DNA of 45,197 nt from Porticoccaceae bacterium (GTDB lineage: Bacteria; Pseudomonadota; Gammaproteobacteria; Pseudomonadales; Porticoccaceae), in the NCBI GenBank assembly GCA_023229065.1, contig JALNZZ010000003.1, positions 1 through 45,197 on the forward strand, in the 5' to 3' direction. The notes beneath the pieces were generated by a model that did no database searches, was not told the DNA's origin, and saw only the letters and a program-made list of their open reading frames with translations. The position numbers and the translations under genes are program-made. Numbering within the stretch: the first letter of the stretch is position 1; every line of letters starts with the position of its first letter. Positions 33,907 to 42,273 of this stretch are shown here, piece after piece.

Positions 33907-35292
33907 TTACAGTGAAGCCACATTGATGCCGGAAGCGCCCGATTCGATCCACTTGCGAAAGCTATTGGCATCGGCCATGGGAGCGTGACGGCTCGAGGAT
34001 TGCAAAAACACCATATAGGCCGGTCGGTCGGCTACCGGGGCTTTCATCACCAGGCAGCGTCCTGCTTCGTTGATGAAGCCGGTCTTGCTGACGTCTATCT
34101 TCCAGGCGCCCTGGCGTACCAGCGGGTTGCTGTTGATATATTGCAGACGGTGGTTGGAGGGGCGGGCGGTAATTTCGCGACCGTCTGTAGTGGAGTATTC
34201 GCGGATCAAGGGGTAAGCGCTCGAAGCTGCCACCAGCTTGACCAGGTCAGCAGCGGTAGACACGTTGCGAGGGTCGAGGCCGGTGGTGTCGGCAAAGTGA
34301 GTGTTGGTCATGCCCAGCTCCTCAGCCTTGCGGTTCATGGCTTTGATAAAGGCGCTGCTGCCACCGGGGTAATGGCGACCAAGGGCTGAGGCGGCACGGT
34401 TTTCTGATGACATCAAGGCCAGGCGCAGCATCTCTTGTCGGGTGAGGCGGGTGCCCAGAGGCAGGCGGGAAGAGGTCTTCTTGAGGGTGTCGATGTCGTT
34501 GCGATCAACCGTCAGCTCTTCCGTCAGTGGCAGTTTGGCATCAAGGGCGACCATGGCGGTCATCAGTTTGGTGATGGAGGCAATGGGTTTTACCGCGTCA
34601 GCATTTTTTTCGTAGAGGGTCTTGCCGCTCTGGGCATCGACAATGATAACGCTATTGGAGTGCAGGCTGAGAGCACTGGAGCTGGCGAGGGCGGTACCTC
34701 GGTAACTGGGAACACCGCTGCGGGACGGAATGCGCAGCACCTGGCCAATCTGAAGCGTGGCGCGGGTGGACAACCCATTGTGGCGAGCCAGAGCCGCTAC
34801 TGTTACTCCATTGCGAGCGGCGACCGCCGAGAGAGTATCGCCGCGGCGAATCGTGTGTGTGGCGGCTGGTCGGCTGCTGACGGCCTGCTGGGTTCGCAGC
34901 GCCGATTTGCCTGGTACACGGAGCTCCTGGCCAGGGTGCAGCATATGGCTTTTCAGCTGGTTGGTCTGGCGCAGTGATTCGACGCTGGTGCCGTGGCGAG
35001 CGGCGATGGACGACAGTGAGTCGCCGCGCCGCACCACGTAGATGTTGGGGCTGCCGGTATTGTTGCTGGCCGACTTGGCGCCGGGAATACTCAGTACCTG
35101 GCCGGGGTGGATAGTGGCCGAGCGCAGGCTGTTGTGTCTGAGGATATCTTCGACGCTGATCTGATGGCGGGAAGCAATGCCATACAGGGTTTCACCCCGG
35201 CTCACGGTATGGGTGTCGGGCGCTGCCAGCACACCGCTCGCGGTGGTCACCGAGGTGGTCAGTAGCAAGCTGATGAGAAGTCGTTTGGTCAT
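33907..35292 (-). CDS. pbpG: D-alanyl-D-alanine endopeptidase (PBP7 family) with three LysM domains
   Basis: A 461-residue exported penicillin-binding peptidase. A signal peptide covers residues 1 to about 24 (LLISLLLTTSVTTASGVLA). Three LysM peptidoglycan-binding domains follow at about 28-70, 84-127 and 146-189. The low-molecular-weight PBP domain begins near 212, with SITK (Ser239-Lys242), SEN (Ser296-Asn298) and KTG (403-405), all catalytic motifs intact. E. coli PBP7 has no LysM domains, so this is an extended architecture. I chose the second of two adjacent ATGs (35292; the other is 35295), since AAGAAG sits close to them. Expected role: cutting peptide cross-links of the sacculus during growth. 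The symbol reflects the catalytic domain only. Confidence 0.9.
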   Translation of the reverse strand: MTKRLLISLLLTTSVTTASGVLAAPDTHTVSRGETLYGIASRHQISVEDILRHNSLRSATIHPGQVLSIPGAKSASNNTGSPNIYVVRRGDSLSSIAARHGTSVESLRQTNQLKSHMLHPGQELRVPGKSALRTQQAVSSRPAATHTIRRGDTLSAVAARNGVTVAALARHNGLSTRATLQIGQVLRIPSRSGVPSYRGTALASSSALSLHSNSVIIVDAQSGKTLYEKNADAVKPIASITKLMTAMVALDAKLPLTEELTVDRNDIDTLKKTSSRLPLGTRLTRQEMLRLALMSSENRAASALGRHYPGGSSAFIKAMNRKAEELGMTNTHFADTTGLDPRNVSTAADLVKLVAASSAYPLIREYSTTDGREITARPSNHRLQYINSNPLVRQGAWKIDVSKTGFINEAGRCLVMKAPVADRPAYMVFLQSSSRHAPMADANSFRKWIESGASGINVASL

Positions 35293-35583
35293 CATTCTTC
35301 TTGTCTTGGGCTGGAGACGAGAGTGCGGGACCGCAAAGACGTGGCGGTATGCAGGCAAAGATAGACTCTGGCATCCCTCTGTGCAAGGGGTTTACGGCAA
35401 ATCTCACAAAATATTACCAATAAACTCAATGGGAAGGGAAAGGTTTCTAAAAAATCGCAGCAGAGTGTCCCCGGCCCTGACATTTTGATGCCAACGGCAG
35501 TACTCGCAGGTTGCTTACAGCTGGAAATTCACCGGGGCAATGGGTATTCTGCCAGGTCTCATTTTCCAGCAAGAGTCCAATGC

Positions 35584-36327
35584 ATGAGCGATCTGGTCAT
35601 TTCCCGTCTTGAGGGGCATGTGCTCCATGTGGAGCTCAATCGGCCGCAGGCCAAAAATGCCCTCACCACCGAGATGTATGAGTCTCTGGTGAAAATCTTT
35701 GGCGATGCTCGCCTCAACGATGAGGTGCGCGTCTTGTTGTTCAAAGGGGGCCGGGGTTGTTTCTGTGCCGGCAACGATATCCAGGATTTTGTCACCCAGC
35801 CTGTGCTGAGTGAGGGCACGGCAGTACTGGCCTTCCTTCACGAGCTGGCGAATTTTGACAAGCCGCTGATTGCGGCAGTAGCCGGTCCTGCACCCGGGGT
35901 AGGCACCACTTTCCTGCTGCACTGCGACCTGGTGTACGCTACCGCCAGCTCCATTTTCAGTATGCCTTTCGTCAATCTCGGTGTCTCTCCAGAAGCGGCC
36001 TCCACCTATTTGTTGCCCCGTTTCCTCGGCCATGTGCGAGCTGCCGAATTGTTGCTGTTAGGTGAGCGGATTACCCCAGAGAAAGCATTGGAGCTGGGGT
36101 TGATCAACGCTATTGTCGATGAAGCAGATTACTGGGAATACGCTACCGCTCAGGCGGAAAAAATTGCCGCCAAGCCTGTGGAAGCGGTGCGCGCCACCAA
36201 GCGCCTCTTGCGTGCCCACAATGTCTCTTTACATCAGGTAATTGATGCCGAGGCTCGCCAGTTCGTGCAGTTGCGGGACAGTGAAGAAGCGCAAGCCATC
36301 TTTCAGGGCTTTCTGAACAAGAAATAA
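35584..36327 (+). CDS. Enoyl-CoA hydratase/isomerase family protein (ECI-like)
   Basis: A 247-residue crotonase-fold protein. The oxyanion-hole segments are GGRGCFCAGNDIQDF (about residues 55-69) and AVAGPAPGVGTTFLLHCD (about 98-115). The two catalytic Glu residues of true enoyl-CoA hydratases are not at their expected places: the usual CEL is TTF and the usual PEI is PFV. A Glu is present in GVSPEAAS (Glu137), as in delta3,delta2-enoyl-CoA isomerases. I therefore favour an isomerase-like activity on unsaturated acyl-CoA over hydration. The ATG at 35584 begins the conserved fold; an upstream ATG at 35485 would add an odd 33-residue extension. No other fatty-acid genes are adjacent. Confidence 0.85.
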   Translation: MSDLVISRLEGHVLHVELNRPQAKNALTTEMYESLVKIFGDARLNDEVRVLLFKGGRGCFCAGNDIQDFVTQPVLSEGTAVLAFLHELANFDKPLIAAVAGPAPGVGTTFLLHCDLVYATASSIFSMPFVNLGVSPEAASTYLLPRFLGHVRAAELLLLGERITPEKALELGLINAIVDEADYWEYATAQAEKIAAKPVEAVRATKRLLRAHNVSLHQVIDAEARQFVQLRDSEEAQAIFQGFLNKK

Positions 36328-36387
36328 ACCGCAGGCGGGGAGTCTTGTTAGACGGGGCGAGAGGCTGTAAACCGTAAGCGTCTCGCC

Positions 36388-38640
36388 TCACTTGCCGCGT
36401 CTTGGACTCCCGCTTTTCTTGCGGCGACCATCACCTTTGTCGCGGGGCGGCAGTCCTGTGTGCTGGGTGAGGATCTTGCCGGGCCGAGCCCGGGCTGCAG
36501 CACCAGCGCGGTTGCGCGACGGAGTTTTCGGTTGCCAGCCCTGAGGTTGAGTGCGGGGAATCAATTGATGCCGGCCACTGCCGATCAAGTCTGCGCGCCC
36601 CATTTTTTTCAGAGCTTCCCTCAGCAACGGCCAGTTATCCGGGTCGTGGTAGCGCAAAAAGGCTTTGTGCAGGCGCCGGGCGATGTGGCCTTTCGCGGTT
36701 TGAACCTGCTCGCCGCGCTGGCGGGAAATTCGCTGTAAAGGGTTGCTGCCGCTATGGTACATGGCTGTCGCCATGGCCATGGGGGAAGGGTAGAAAGCCT
36801 GCACTTGATCGGCGCGAAAGCCATTGCGCTTGAGCCAGAGTGCCAGATTCATCATATCCTCATCGCTGGTGCCTGGATGCCCGGCGATAAAGTAGGGGAT
36901 GAGATATTGCTCTTTGCCTGCTTCCTTGGAGTATTTGTCGAATAACACCTTGAAGCGGTCATAGGTGCCCATACCGGGCTTCATCATTTTTGCTAGTGGG
37001 CCCTCCTCGGTGTGCTCCGGTGCGATCTTCAGATAGCCACCCACATGGTGGGTGACCAGCTCCTTCACATACTCTGGCGTTTCCACTGCGAGGTCATAAC
37101 GCAGGCCGGAAGCAATCAGTACTTTTTTCACGCCGGGCAGGTTGCGGGCGCGGCGATAGAGGTGAATCAGCGGTGTCTGGTCGGTGTCCAGATTGACGCA
37201 GATACCGGGATGCACACAGGACAGCCGTTTACAGTTCTCCTCAATGGCCTTGCTTTTGCAGCTCAACCGCCACATGTTGGCAGTGGGGCCGCCGAGGTCG
37301 GAAATCACCCCGGTAAAGCCTTTGGTCTTGTCGCGGATGGCTTCCACCTCGCGGATGATCGAGTCTTCCGAGCGACTTTGGATGATCCGTCCCTCGTGCT
37401 CAGTAATGGAGCAGAAGGTGCAGCCGCCAAAACAGCCGCGCATGATATTCACCGAAAAGCGAATCATTTCCCACGCAGGGATCTTGGCGTCGCCATAGCT
37501 GGGATGGGGCCCCCGCGCATAGGGTTGCTCGAATACCCAGTCCATTTCTTCGGTGGTGAGCGGGATGGGCGGCGGATTGAGCCACACCTCACGGTTGCCG
37601 TGGCGCTGTACCAGCGGTTTGGCATTGCCGGGGTTGGTTTCCAAATGCAGGATGCGAGAGGCGTGGGCGTAGAGCACGGGGTCGTTCCGCACTTGCTCCC
37701 AGGCGGGCAGGCGAATATAGCTTTTGCTCTTGAAGGCGCGCTTCTGCGCCCGATCCACTTGGCGCAAGTCCATGATCTGAACGGCTCGCTCCTCAATCTC
37801 GGGGACTTTCTGGGCGGTATCGCCGGTGGCGCAAGGGCCCTTGTTACCCTGTCCGTCGCGCAGCTCGCTGGTGTCCTGGTAAGGATTGGGGATAGGATCG
37901 ACGACACCGGGTTGATCGACTTCGGTAGAATCGATCTCCAGCCACCCCGGCGGCAGAGATTTTCGCACGAAGGCAGTGCCGCGAATATCCTGAATGGTGT
38001 CGATGCGCTCGCCAGCGGCGAGGCGGTGGGTCAGCTCGACGATGGCGCGCTCGGCGTTGCCAAACAACAGCATGTCGGCCTTTGAATCGAGCAGCACCGA
38101 GCGTTTAACAGTATTGCTCCAGTAATCGTAGTGCGCGATGCGGCGCAGGCTGGCTTCGATGCTGCCGATGATCACCGGGACTCCCTTGAAGGCTTCGCGG
38201 CAGCGCTGAGCGTACACAGTCACTGCCCGGTCGGGGCGCTTGCCGCCGATATTGCCGGGGGTGTAGGCATCGTCCTTGCGAACCTTGTGATCGGCGGTGT
38301 AGCGGTTGATCATTGAATCCATATTGCCTGCCGCCACGCCCCAGAACAGGTTGGGCTTGCCAAGGCGCTGAAAGTCCGTTTTGGTAGTCCAGTCCGGCTG
38401 GGAGATGATGCCGACTCGAAACCCCTGGGCTTCCAGCACACGGCCGATCACCGCCATGCCAAAACTGGGGTGATCCACGTAGGCATCGCCAGTGACGATG
38501 ATCACGTCGCAGCTATCCCAGCCAAGGCGGTCCATTTCCTCCCGGCTGGTGGGTAAAAAAGGTGCTACGCCAAAGCACTCGGCCCAGTATTTGCGATAGC
38601 CGAAAAGGGGGGTGGGGAGGTTGGCTTGAGGAGCGGACAT
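36388..38640 (-). CDS. YgiQ-family radical SAM protein
   Basis: A 750-residue protein of the YgiQ family. The N-terminal domain (DSCDVIIVTGDAYVDHPSFG) precedes a radical SAM core with the cluster motif C-x3-C-x2-C in RGCFGGCTFCSITEHEGR, and a C-terminal region ending in a basic, low-complexity tail rich in Arg, Lys, Gly. The length fits the family. The biochemical role is unknown to me; radical SAM chemistry (cleaving SAM with a 4Fe-4S cluster) is inferred. It is transcribed toward the enoyl-CoA isomerase-like gene. A 7-bp hairpin (GGCGAGA ... TCTCGCC, 36356-36387) lies in that convergent gap, right after the stop. Confidence 0.93.
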   Translation of the reverse strand: MSAPQANLPTPLFGYRKYWAECFGVAPFLPTSREEMDRLGWDSCDVIIVTGDAYVDHPSFGMAVIGRVLEAQGFRVGIISQPDWTTKTDFQRLGKPNLFWGVAAGNMDSMINRYTADHKVRKDDAYTPGNIGGKRPDRAVTVYAQRCREAFKGVPVIIGSIEASLRRIAHYDYWSNTVKRSVLLDSKADMLLFGNAERAIVELTHRLAAGERIDTIQDIRGTAFVRKSLPPGWLEIDSTEVDQPGVVDPIPNPYQDTSELRDGQGNKGPCATGDTAQKVPEIEERAVQIMDLRQVDRAQKRAFKSKSYIRLPAWEQVRNDPVLYAHASRILHLETNPGNAKPLVQRHGNREVWLNPPPIPLTTEEMDWVFEQPYARGPHPSYGDAKIPAWEMIRFSVNIMRGCFGGCTFCSITEHEGRIIQSRSEDSIIREVEAIRDKTKGFTGVISDLGGPTANMWRLSCKSKAIEENCKRLSCVHPGICVNLDTDQTPLIHLYRRARNLPGVKKVLIASGLRYDLAVETPEYVKELVTHHVGGYLKIAPEHTEEGPLAKMMKPGMGTYDRFKVLFDKYSKEAGKEQYLIPYFIAGHPGTSDEDMMNLALWLKRNGFRADQVQAFYPSPMAMATAMYHSGSNPLQRISRQRGEQVQTAKGHIARRLHKAFLRYHDPDNWPLLREALKKMGRADLIGSGRHQLIPRTQPQGWQPKTPSRNRAGAAARARPGKILTQHTGLPPRDKGDGRRKKSGSPRRGK

Positions 38641-38731
38641 GAGAAGTGCCGTAGAGTGTTGCAGGAGTGGGTGTCGCGGACACGCCAGTATAACACGGGC
38701 CTGGCAATGCCCGTGAGCGCAAGAGATCGCT

Positions 38732-38755
38732 TGTCATCTTGGTCGAGGTGACAGC
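38732..38755. repeat. Miniature relative of the 28-bp palindromic repeat
   Basis: TGTCATCT (38732-38739) and AGGTGACA (38746-38753) pair with one G-T mismatch. TTGGTCGAGGTGACAGC (38739-38755) matches 16 of 17 bases with 41888-41904, the outer part of the large palindrome 3 kb away. It sits in the 135-base gap between ygiQ and the AbgT gene. Confidence 0.6.
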
Positions 38756-38775
38756 GGTGTAGGGATGGCCGCGGG

Positions 38776-40296
38776 CTAAGGCATGAAAATAGCCGCTCCC
38801 GGCCCCAGCGGCAGCTCCAGCAGTATCCAGCCTGTCAGCAGGACCGACCAGCATATCAGTAGCGCCACGCTGTAAGGCAGCATGGTAGCGATGATGGTAC
38901 CGATGCCGATGTTGCGGTTGTACTTTTGGGCGAAAGCCAGTACCACGCCAAAATAGGGCATCAGAGGGGTGAGAATATTGGTGGTGCTGTCACCCACACG
39001 GTAAGCCACTTGGGTTGCCTCCGGTGTAATGCCCGCCAGCATCAGCATGGGTACAAACACAGGCGCGAGCAGGGCCCACTTGGCGGAAGCACTGCCGATC
39101 AGCAGATTGATCAGAGCTGTAAAGACAACAAAGCACACCAGCAACAGCGCAGTGCTGGGGTTCAAGGCCTCTAACACGGCGGCGCCCTTGATGGCACTGA
39201 TGATACCAAGCTGGCTCCAGGCGAAATAATTGACGAACTGAGCGGCAAAAAACATCAGTACCAGGTAGCTGGCCATGGCGGCCATGCTTGACTCCATGGC
39301 CATCACGACCTCTGAGCCGCTGGCAAAGCGACCGCTCAGTCTGCCAAACAGCCAGCCGGCAATAGCGGAGTAGACAGCAATGATGGTGACGATGCCATTG
39401 ATGAAAGGTGAACTGAGAATATGGCTGACACCAGCAGCGTCGGGCGCGCCGCGCAGAACGCCGTGCTCCGGCACCAGTCCCGCCAATAGCAGGGCGACGA
39501 ACACCAGAGTGAATACCGCTACTGCCTTGAGGCCGCGCCGTTCAGCGAGGGACAGCGGTGCAGGCTGCTCCCGCTCTCCAGCGTCGGCGGCAAAGCGGGG
39601 CATGATGATCTTTTCTGTCACCAGGGTGCCCACCAGAGCGACCAAGAGTGTAGAGACTGCCATAAAGTAATAGTTAGCGGCGGGGCTCACTATATAACCG
39701 ACGTCCACCAGGGCCGCAGCCTCAGTGGATAGCCCGGCGAGAATGGCGTCGAGGGGAGTAATCAGGAGATTGGCGCTGAACCCGCCGGATACACCGGCAA
39801 AGGCTGCAGCGATACCGGCGATGGGGCTGCGGCCGACGCTCTGGAAAATTATGGCGGCCAGGGGGATGAGCACCACATAGCCACTGTCCTGGGCGATGCT
39901 GGACAGGACCCCGGTGAGGACCACCAGAAATGTGAGCAGTTTTTCTGGCGCCTTGAGTACAGTGCTGCGCAGCAGGGTGCCGATCAAGCCGCTGTGTTCG
40001 GCCACGCCAATGCCGAGCATGGCTACCAGCACCGTGCCTAGCGGCGCGAAATGAGTGAAGTTGGTGACGGTGCGCTCAAGGATTAATTGCAACCCCTCAG
40101 CGCTGATCAGATTAACAGCGTGGATCTCCTCACCGCTGGTAGGGTGACGAGCCTCTAGGCCTAGCAGGGCTGCAATGGCGGATAGCGCCAGCACGATGCC
40201 GCACAGCCACACGAACAGCAGAGTGGGGTGGGGCAGGCGGTTGCCGAGAGCTTCGATGCGGTTGAGGGTGCGCTGGGACAGGGACGGGGCTGTCAT
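38776..40296 (-). CDS. AbgT-family transporter
   Basis: A 506-residue inner-membrane protein with about twelve hydrophobic segments and two re-entrant loops, as in AbgT/MtrF proteins. Recognisable segments are RIEALGNRLPHPTLLFVWLC at the start, GTVLVAMLGIGVAEHSGLIG, QDSGYVVLIPLAAIIF, and the C-terminal STTNILTPLMPYFGVVLAF. Known members take up p-aminobenzoyl-glutamate (AbgT) or export sulfonamides and folate precursors (MtrF, YdaH). No abgA/abgB-type peptidase genes are adjacent, so the substrate is unproved. I start at the ATG at 40296; an upstream ATG at 40320 adds eight residues. Confidence 0.9.
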   Translation of the reverse strand: MTAPSLSQRTLNRIEALGNRLPHPTLLFVWLCGIVLALSAIAALLGLEARHPTSGEEIHAVNLISAEGLQLILERTVTNFTHFAPLGTVLVAMLGIGVAEHSGLIGTLLRSTVLKAPEKLLTFLVVLTGVLSSIAQDSGYVVLIPLAAIIFQSVGRSPIAGIAAAFAGVSGGFSANLLITPLDAILAGLSTEAAALVDVGYIVSPAANYYFMAVSTLLVALVGTLVTEKIIMPRFAADAGEREQPAPLSLAERRGLKAVAVFTLVFVALLLAGLVPEHGVLRGAPDAAGVSHILSSPFINGIVTIIAVYSAIAGWLFGRLSGRFASGSEVVMAMESSMAAMASYLVLMFFAAQFVNYFAWSQLGIISAIKGAAVLEALNPSTALLLVCFVVFTALINLLIGSASAKWALLAPVFVPMLMLAGITPEATQVAYRVGDSTTNILTPLMPYFGVVLAFAQKYNRNIGIGTIIATMLPYSVALLICWSVLLTGWILLELPLGPGAAIFMP

Positions 40297-40542
40297 GGTG
40301 TGCTCGTTGGAAATGAGCACACAAGGATAGCAACAGCTTCAGCCACTTAACAGCGCTCTGGCGCTGCGGAGAGAATGCCTGCGTGGCAGTGAATGACGCC
40401 CCGGCAGGCCGGGTTGGAGCTGGCAAGTCGTGGCTTGCCTAATCCTGTGCATGGGGTGACTCGGGCACGGCAAGAGAGTTGCCAATAACAGCAAACTTCT
40501 TCACCATAAACGCTCCCGTGGCGATACAGGCTTTTCCCCTAG

Positions 40543-41814
40543 TTGAACGAGATACTTCTCTGGTTGCTATTCGTCCTGCTGTTGGTGCTTTCCGCCTTTT
40601 TTGCGGGAGCGGAAACCAGCACGATGTCCATCAACCGCTACCGTCTCAAGCACTTGGCCAAACAGCAGCGCAGTGCCCGCCGTGTATACCGGCTGCTGAA
40701 AAGGCCGGAGCGGCTGACAGTCAGCTTTCTGGTCGGCAACAGGCTTATCAATACTTTTGTTGCCATGGTTGCAGCACTCATCGCTGTACGGATCTTCGGT
40801 GAAGGCTCGATTATTGTCGCTGGGATTCTATTGACTATCGTCGCGGTTATTTTTATTGATCTGGTGCCAAGGGCTGTTGCTGCCCGCCACCCGATACGTA
40901 TCGCTATCCATGCCGGCTATATCATCAAGCCCCTGCTGAAGCTGCTGCACCCTGTGGTGTGGTTGAGCAACCTGGTTTCTGGCTTTTTGCTTGGGCGCCT
41001 GGGTTCCGGGTCCGACAGTGCACGCAACGGCGTCTCCAGCGGTGGTGAATCATCTGCTGCGGGAGATGTGTCCGACAACGTGGGTCACCAGGGCATGCTG
41101 ATCAATGTTCTCGACCTGGAAAAGGTGACGGTGAACGACATCATGGTGCCGCGCAGCGATATCAAAGGCCTCAATCTGGAAGATAGTATCGAAGCCTTGG
41201 TGGATCAGATTGTATCTGCGGAATATACCTGGCTGCCTGTCTATGAAGGGGATATCAGCAACACGCTCGGTTTTTTGCATCTGCGTAAAACCAACCGTTT
41301 GCTGCGCCGGGGCGAGGACTCACTGTCAAAGGAGGCGCTCAAGCGCTTCGCCCGCGATCCCTACTTCATTCCGGAGAGCACCCCGCTTCAAGTGCAGTTG
41401 GTCAACTTTCAGAAAAATGAACAGCGCATCGCCTTGGTCGTCGATGAATACGGGGCGCTTCTGGGCTTGGTGACCCTGGAGGATATTCTTGAGGAAATTG
41501 TTGGCAAGTTCACCACTAATTACGCAAAAGGCGAGCAGGACATCATTGCCAACCCGGATCGCAGCTATACCATCGACGCAAGTATGAACATCCGCGATAT
41601 CAATAAAATGATCCGCTGGCAGCTGCCCACCGATGGCCCCAAAACCCTCAACGGGCTGCTGCTGGAAAGACTGGAACATATACCGGAAGGCAATGTGTGC
41701 CTGCAGTTTTCGGAGTATCGCTTTGAAACCCTGTCCCTCAGCGACAAAATGATCGCCTCTGTTCAGGCGCGCTGCTTGCCGCGGCAGCGTACCCGCTCCG
41801 AGCAAGGTGGCTAG
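40543..41814 (+). CDS. CorB/CNNM-like (HlyC/CorC family) membrane protein with CBS domains
   Basis: A 423-residue protein with a DUF21 membrane domain (three to four helices, residues about 1-145), a CBS pair (about 195-330) and a C-terminal CorC_HlyC domain (about 345-420). It resembles E. coli YfjD (CorB). The magnesium-site positions known from the family look replaced: the usual F-S-G-S-E is FAGAE (Ala21, Ala23), G-N-N is GNR (Arg67), and A-E-V-L-P-K is IDLVPR (Asp106, Arg110). The start is TTG at 40543, just after an in-frame TAG at 40540, with no Shine-Dalgarno sequence; the first helix requires it. I recall that E. coli YfjD also uses a non-ATG start. Transport of Mg2+ by this copy is doubtful; a regulatory role is possible. 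Confidence 0.88.
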   Translation: MNEILLWLLFVLLLVLSAFFAGAETSTMSINRYRLKHLAKQQRSARRVYRLLKRPERLTVSFLVGNRLINTFVAMVAALIAVRIFGEGSIIVAGILLTIVAVIFIDLVPRAVAARHPIRIAIHAGYIIKPLLKLLHPVVWLSNLVSGFLLGRLGSGSDSARNGVSSGGESSAAGDVSDNVGHQGMLINVLDLEKVTVNDIMVPRSDIKGLNLEDSIEALVDQIVSAEYTWLPVYEGDISNTLGFLHLRKTNRLLRRGEDSLSKEALKRFARDPYFIPESTPLQVQLVNFQKNEQRIALVVDEYGALLGLVTLEDILEEIVGKFTTNYAKGEQDIIANPDRSYTIDASMNIRDINKMIRWQLPTDGPKTLNGLLLERLEHIPEGNVCLQFSEYRFETLSLSDKMIASVQARCLPRQRTRSEQGG

Positions 41815-41832
41815 ACACTGGTAGCCTTTTTA

Positions 41833-41902
41833 TGTCATCTCGACCAACGGGAGAGATCTTATGCCTCGGTGGTGAAGATCTCTCCCGTTGGTCGAGATGA
41901 CA
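41833..41902. repeat. Large perfect inverted repeat, 28-bp arms
   Basis: The left arm (41833-41860) begins TGTCATCTCGACC and ends GAGAGATCTT. The right arm (41875-41902) is its exact reverse complement. The loop is 14 bases. It lies in the convergent gap between the CorB-like gene and the DUF1289 gene, 18 bases after the first stop. The TGTCATCTCGAC end recalls dispersed palindromic repeats seen in many bacterial genomes. It could act as a two-way transcription stop. Confidence 0.9.
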
Positions 41903-41979
41903 GCCTGCTGATAGATGACAAGAATTTTGGGGCTAGATCCTGTTGACCTTCAGGGGCTCGGCCCGCTGACGTTTAAGGA

Positions 41980-42162
41980 CTAAGGTCTGTTGACGTTTCG
42001 ACTTTTGAGTGTCGTTAGCACCAGACTGCGTTCACTGTCAGTCATGCACCGCCAGCGGCGGATTTCATCCAGGGTGCGATAACAGCCGGTGCAGACATCC
42101 TGCTCATCGAGTCGGCAGATGGCTATGCAAGGAGAGCGGAGGGTGGTAGCTGATTCTGCCAT
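41980..42162 (-). CDS. DUF1289-family small protein
   Basis: A 60-residue protein. Four Cys follow the pattern SPC-x3-C-x7-C-x2-C (SPCIAICRLDEQDVCTGCYRT), then the DEIRRWRCMTDSER segment common to DUF1289 proteins. The Cys set suggests a metal or iron-sulfur site; this is inference. I use the ATG at 42162. A longer frame to 42204 exists but adds a non-conserved stretch. It is 111 bases downstream of the Nudix gene on the same strand. Confidence 0.82.
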   Translation of the reverse strand: MAESATTLRSPCIAICRLDEQDVCTGCYRTLDEIRRWRCMTDSERSLVLTTLKSRNVNRP

Positions 42163-42273
42163 GAAGGTCCTGTACTGAAATCGTGAGGATATCCACCGGG
42201 ACAAGTCACCGGCGGGTGGTCACGGGGCGTGGAGTGTCGTGTTCTTGAGCCTCTGCCTCAGTTCAAGCATGTC

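Noticed and set aside
37012..38085. 357-codon plus-strand frame opposite ygiQ
   Set aside because: It is antisense to a well-recognised radical SAM gene, with no start context or domain of its own.
38641..38775. Terminator after the AbgT gene
   Set aside because: The hairpin found there matches the dispersed repeat and has no T-run; I list it as a repeat instead.
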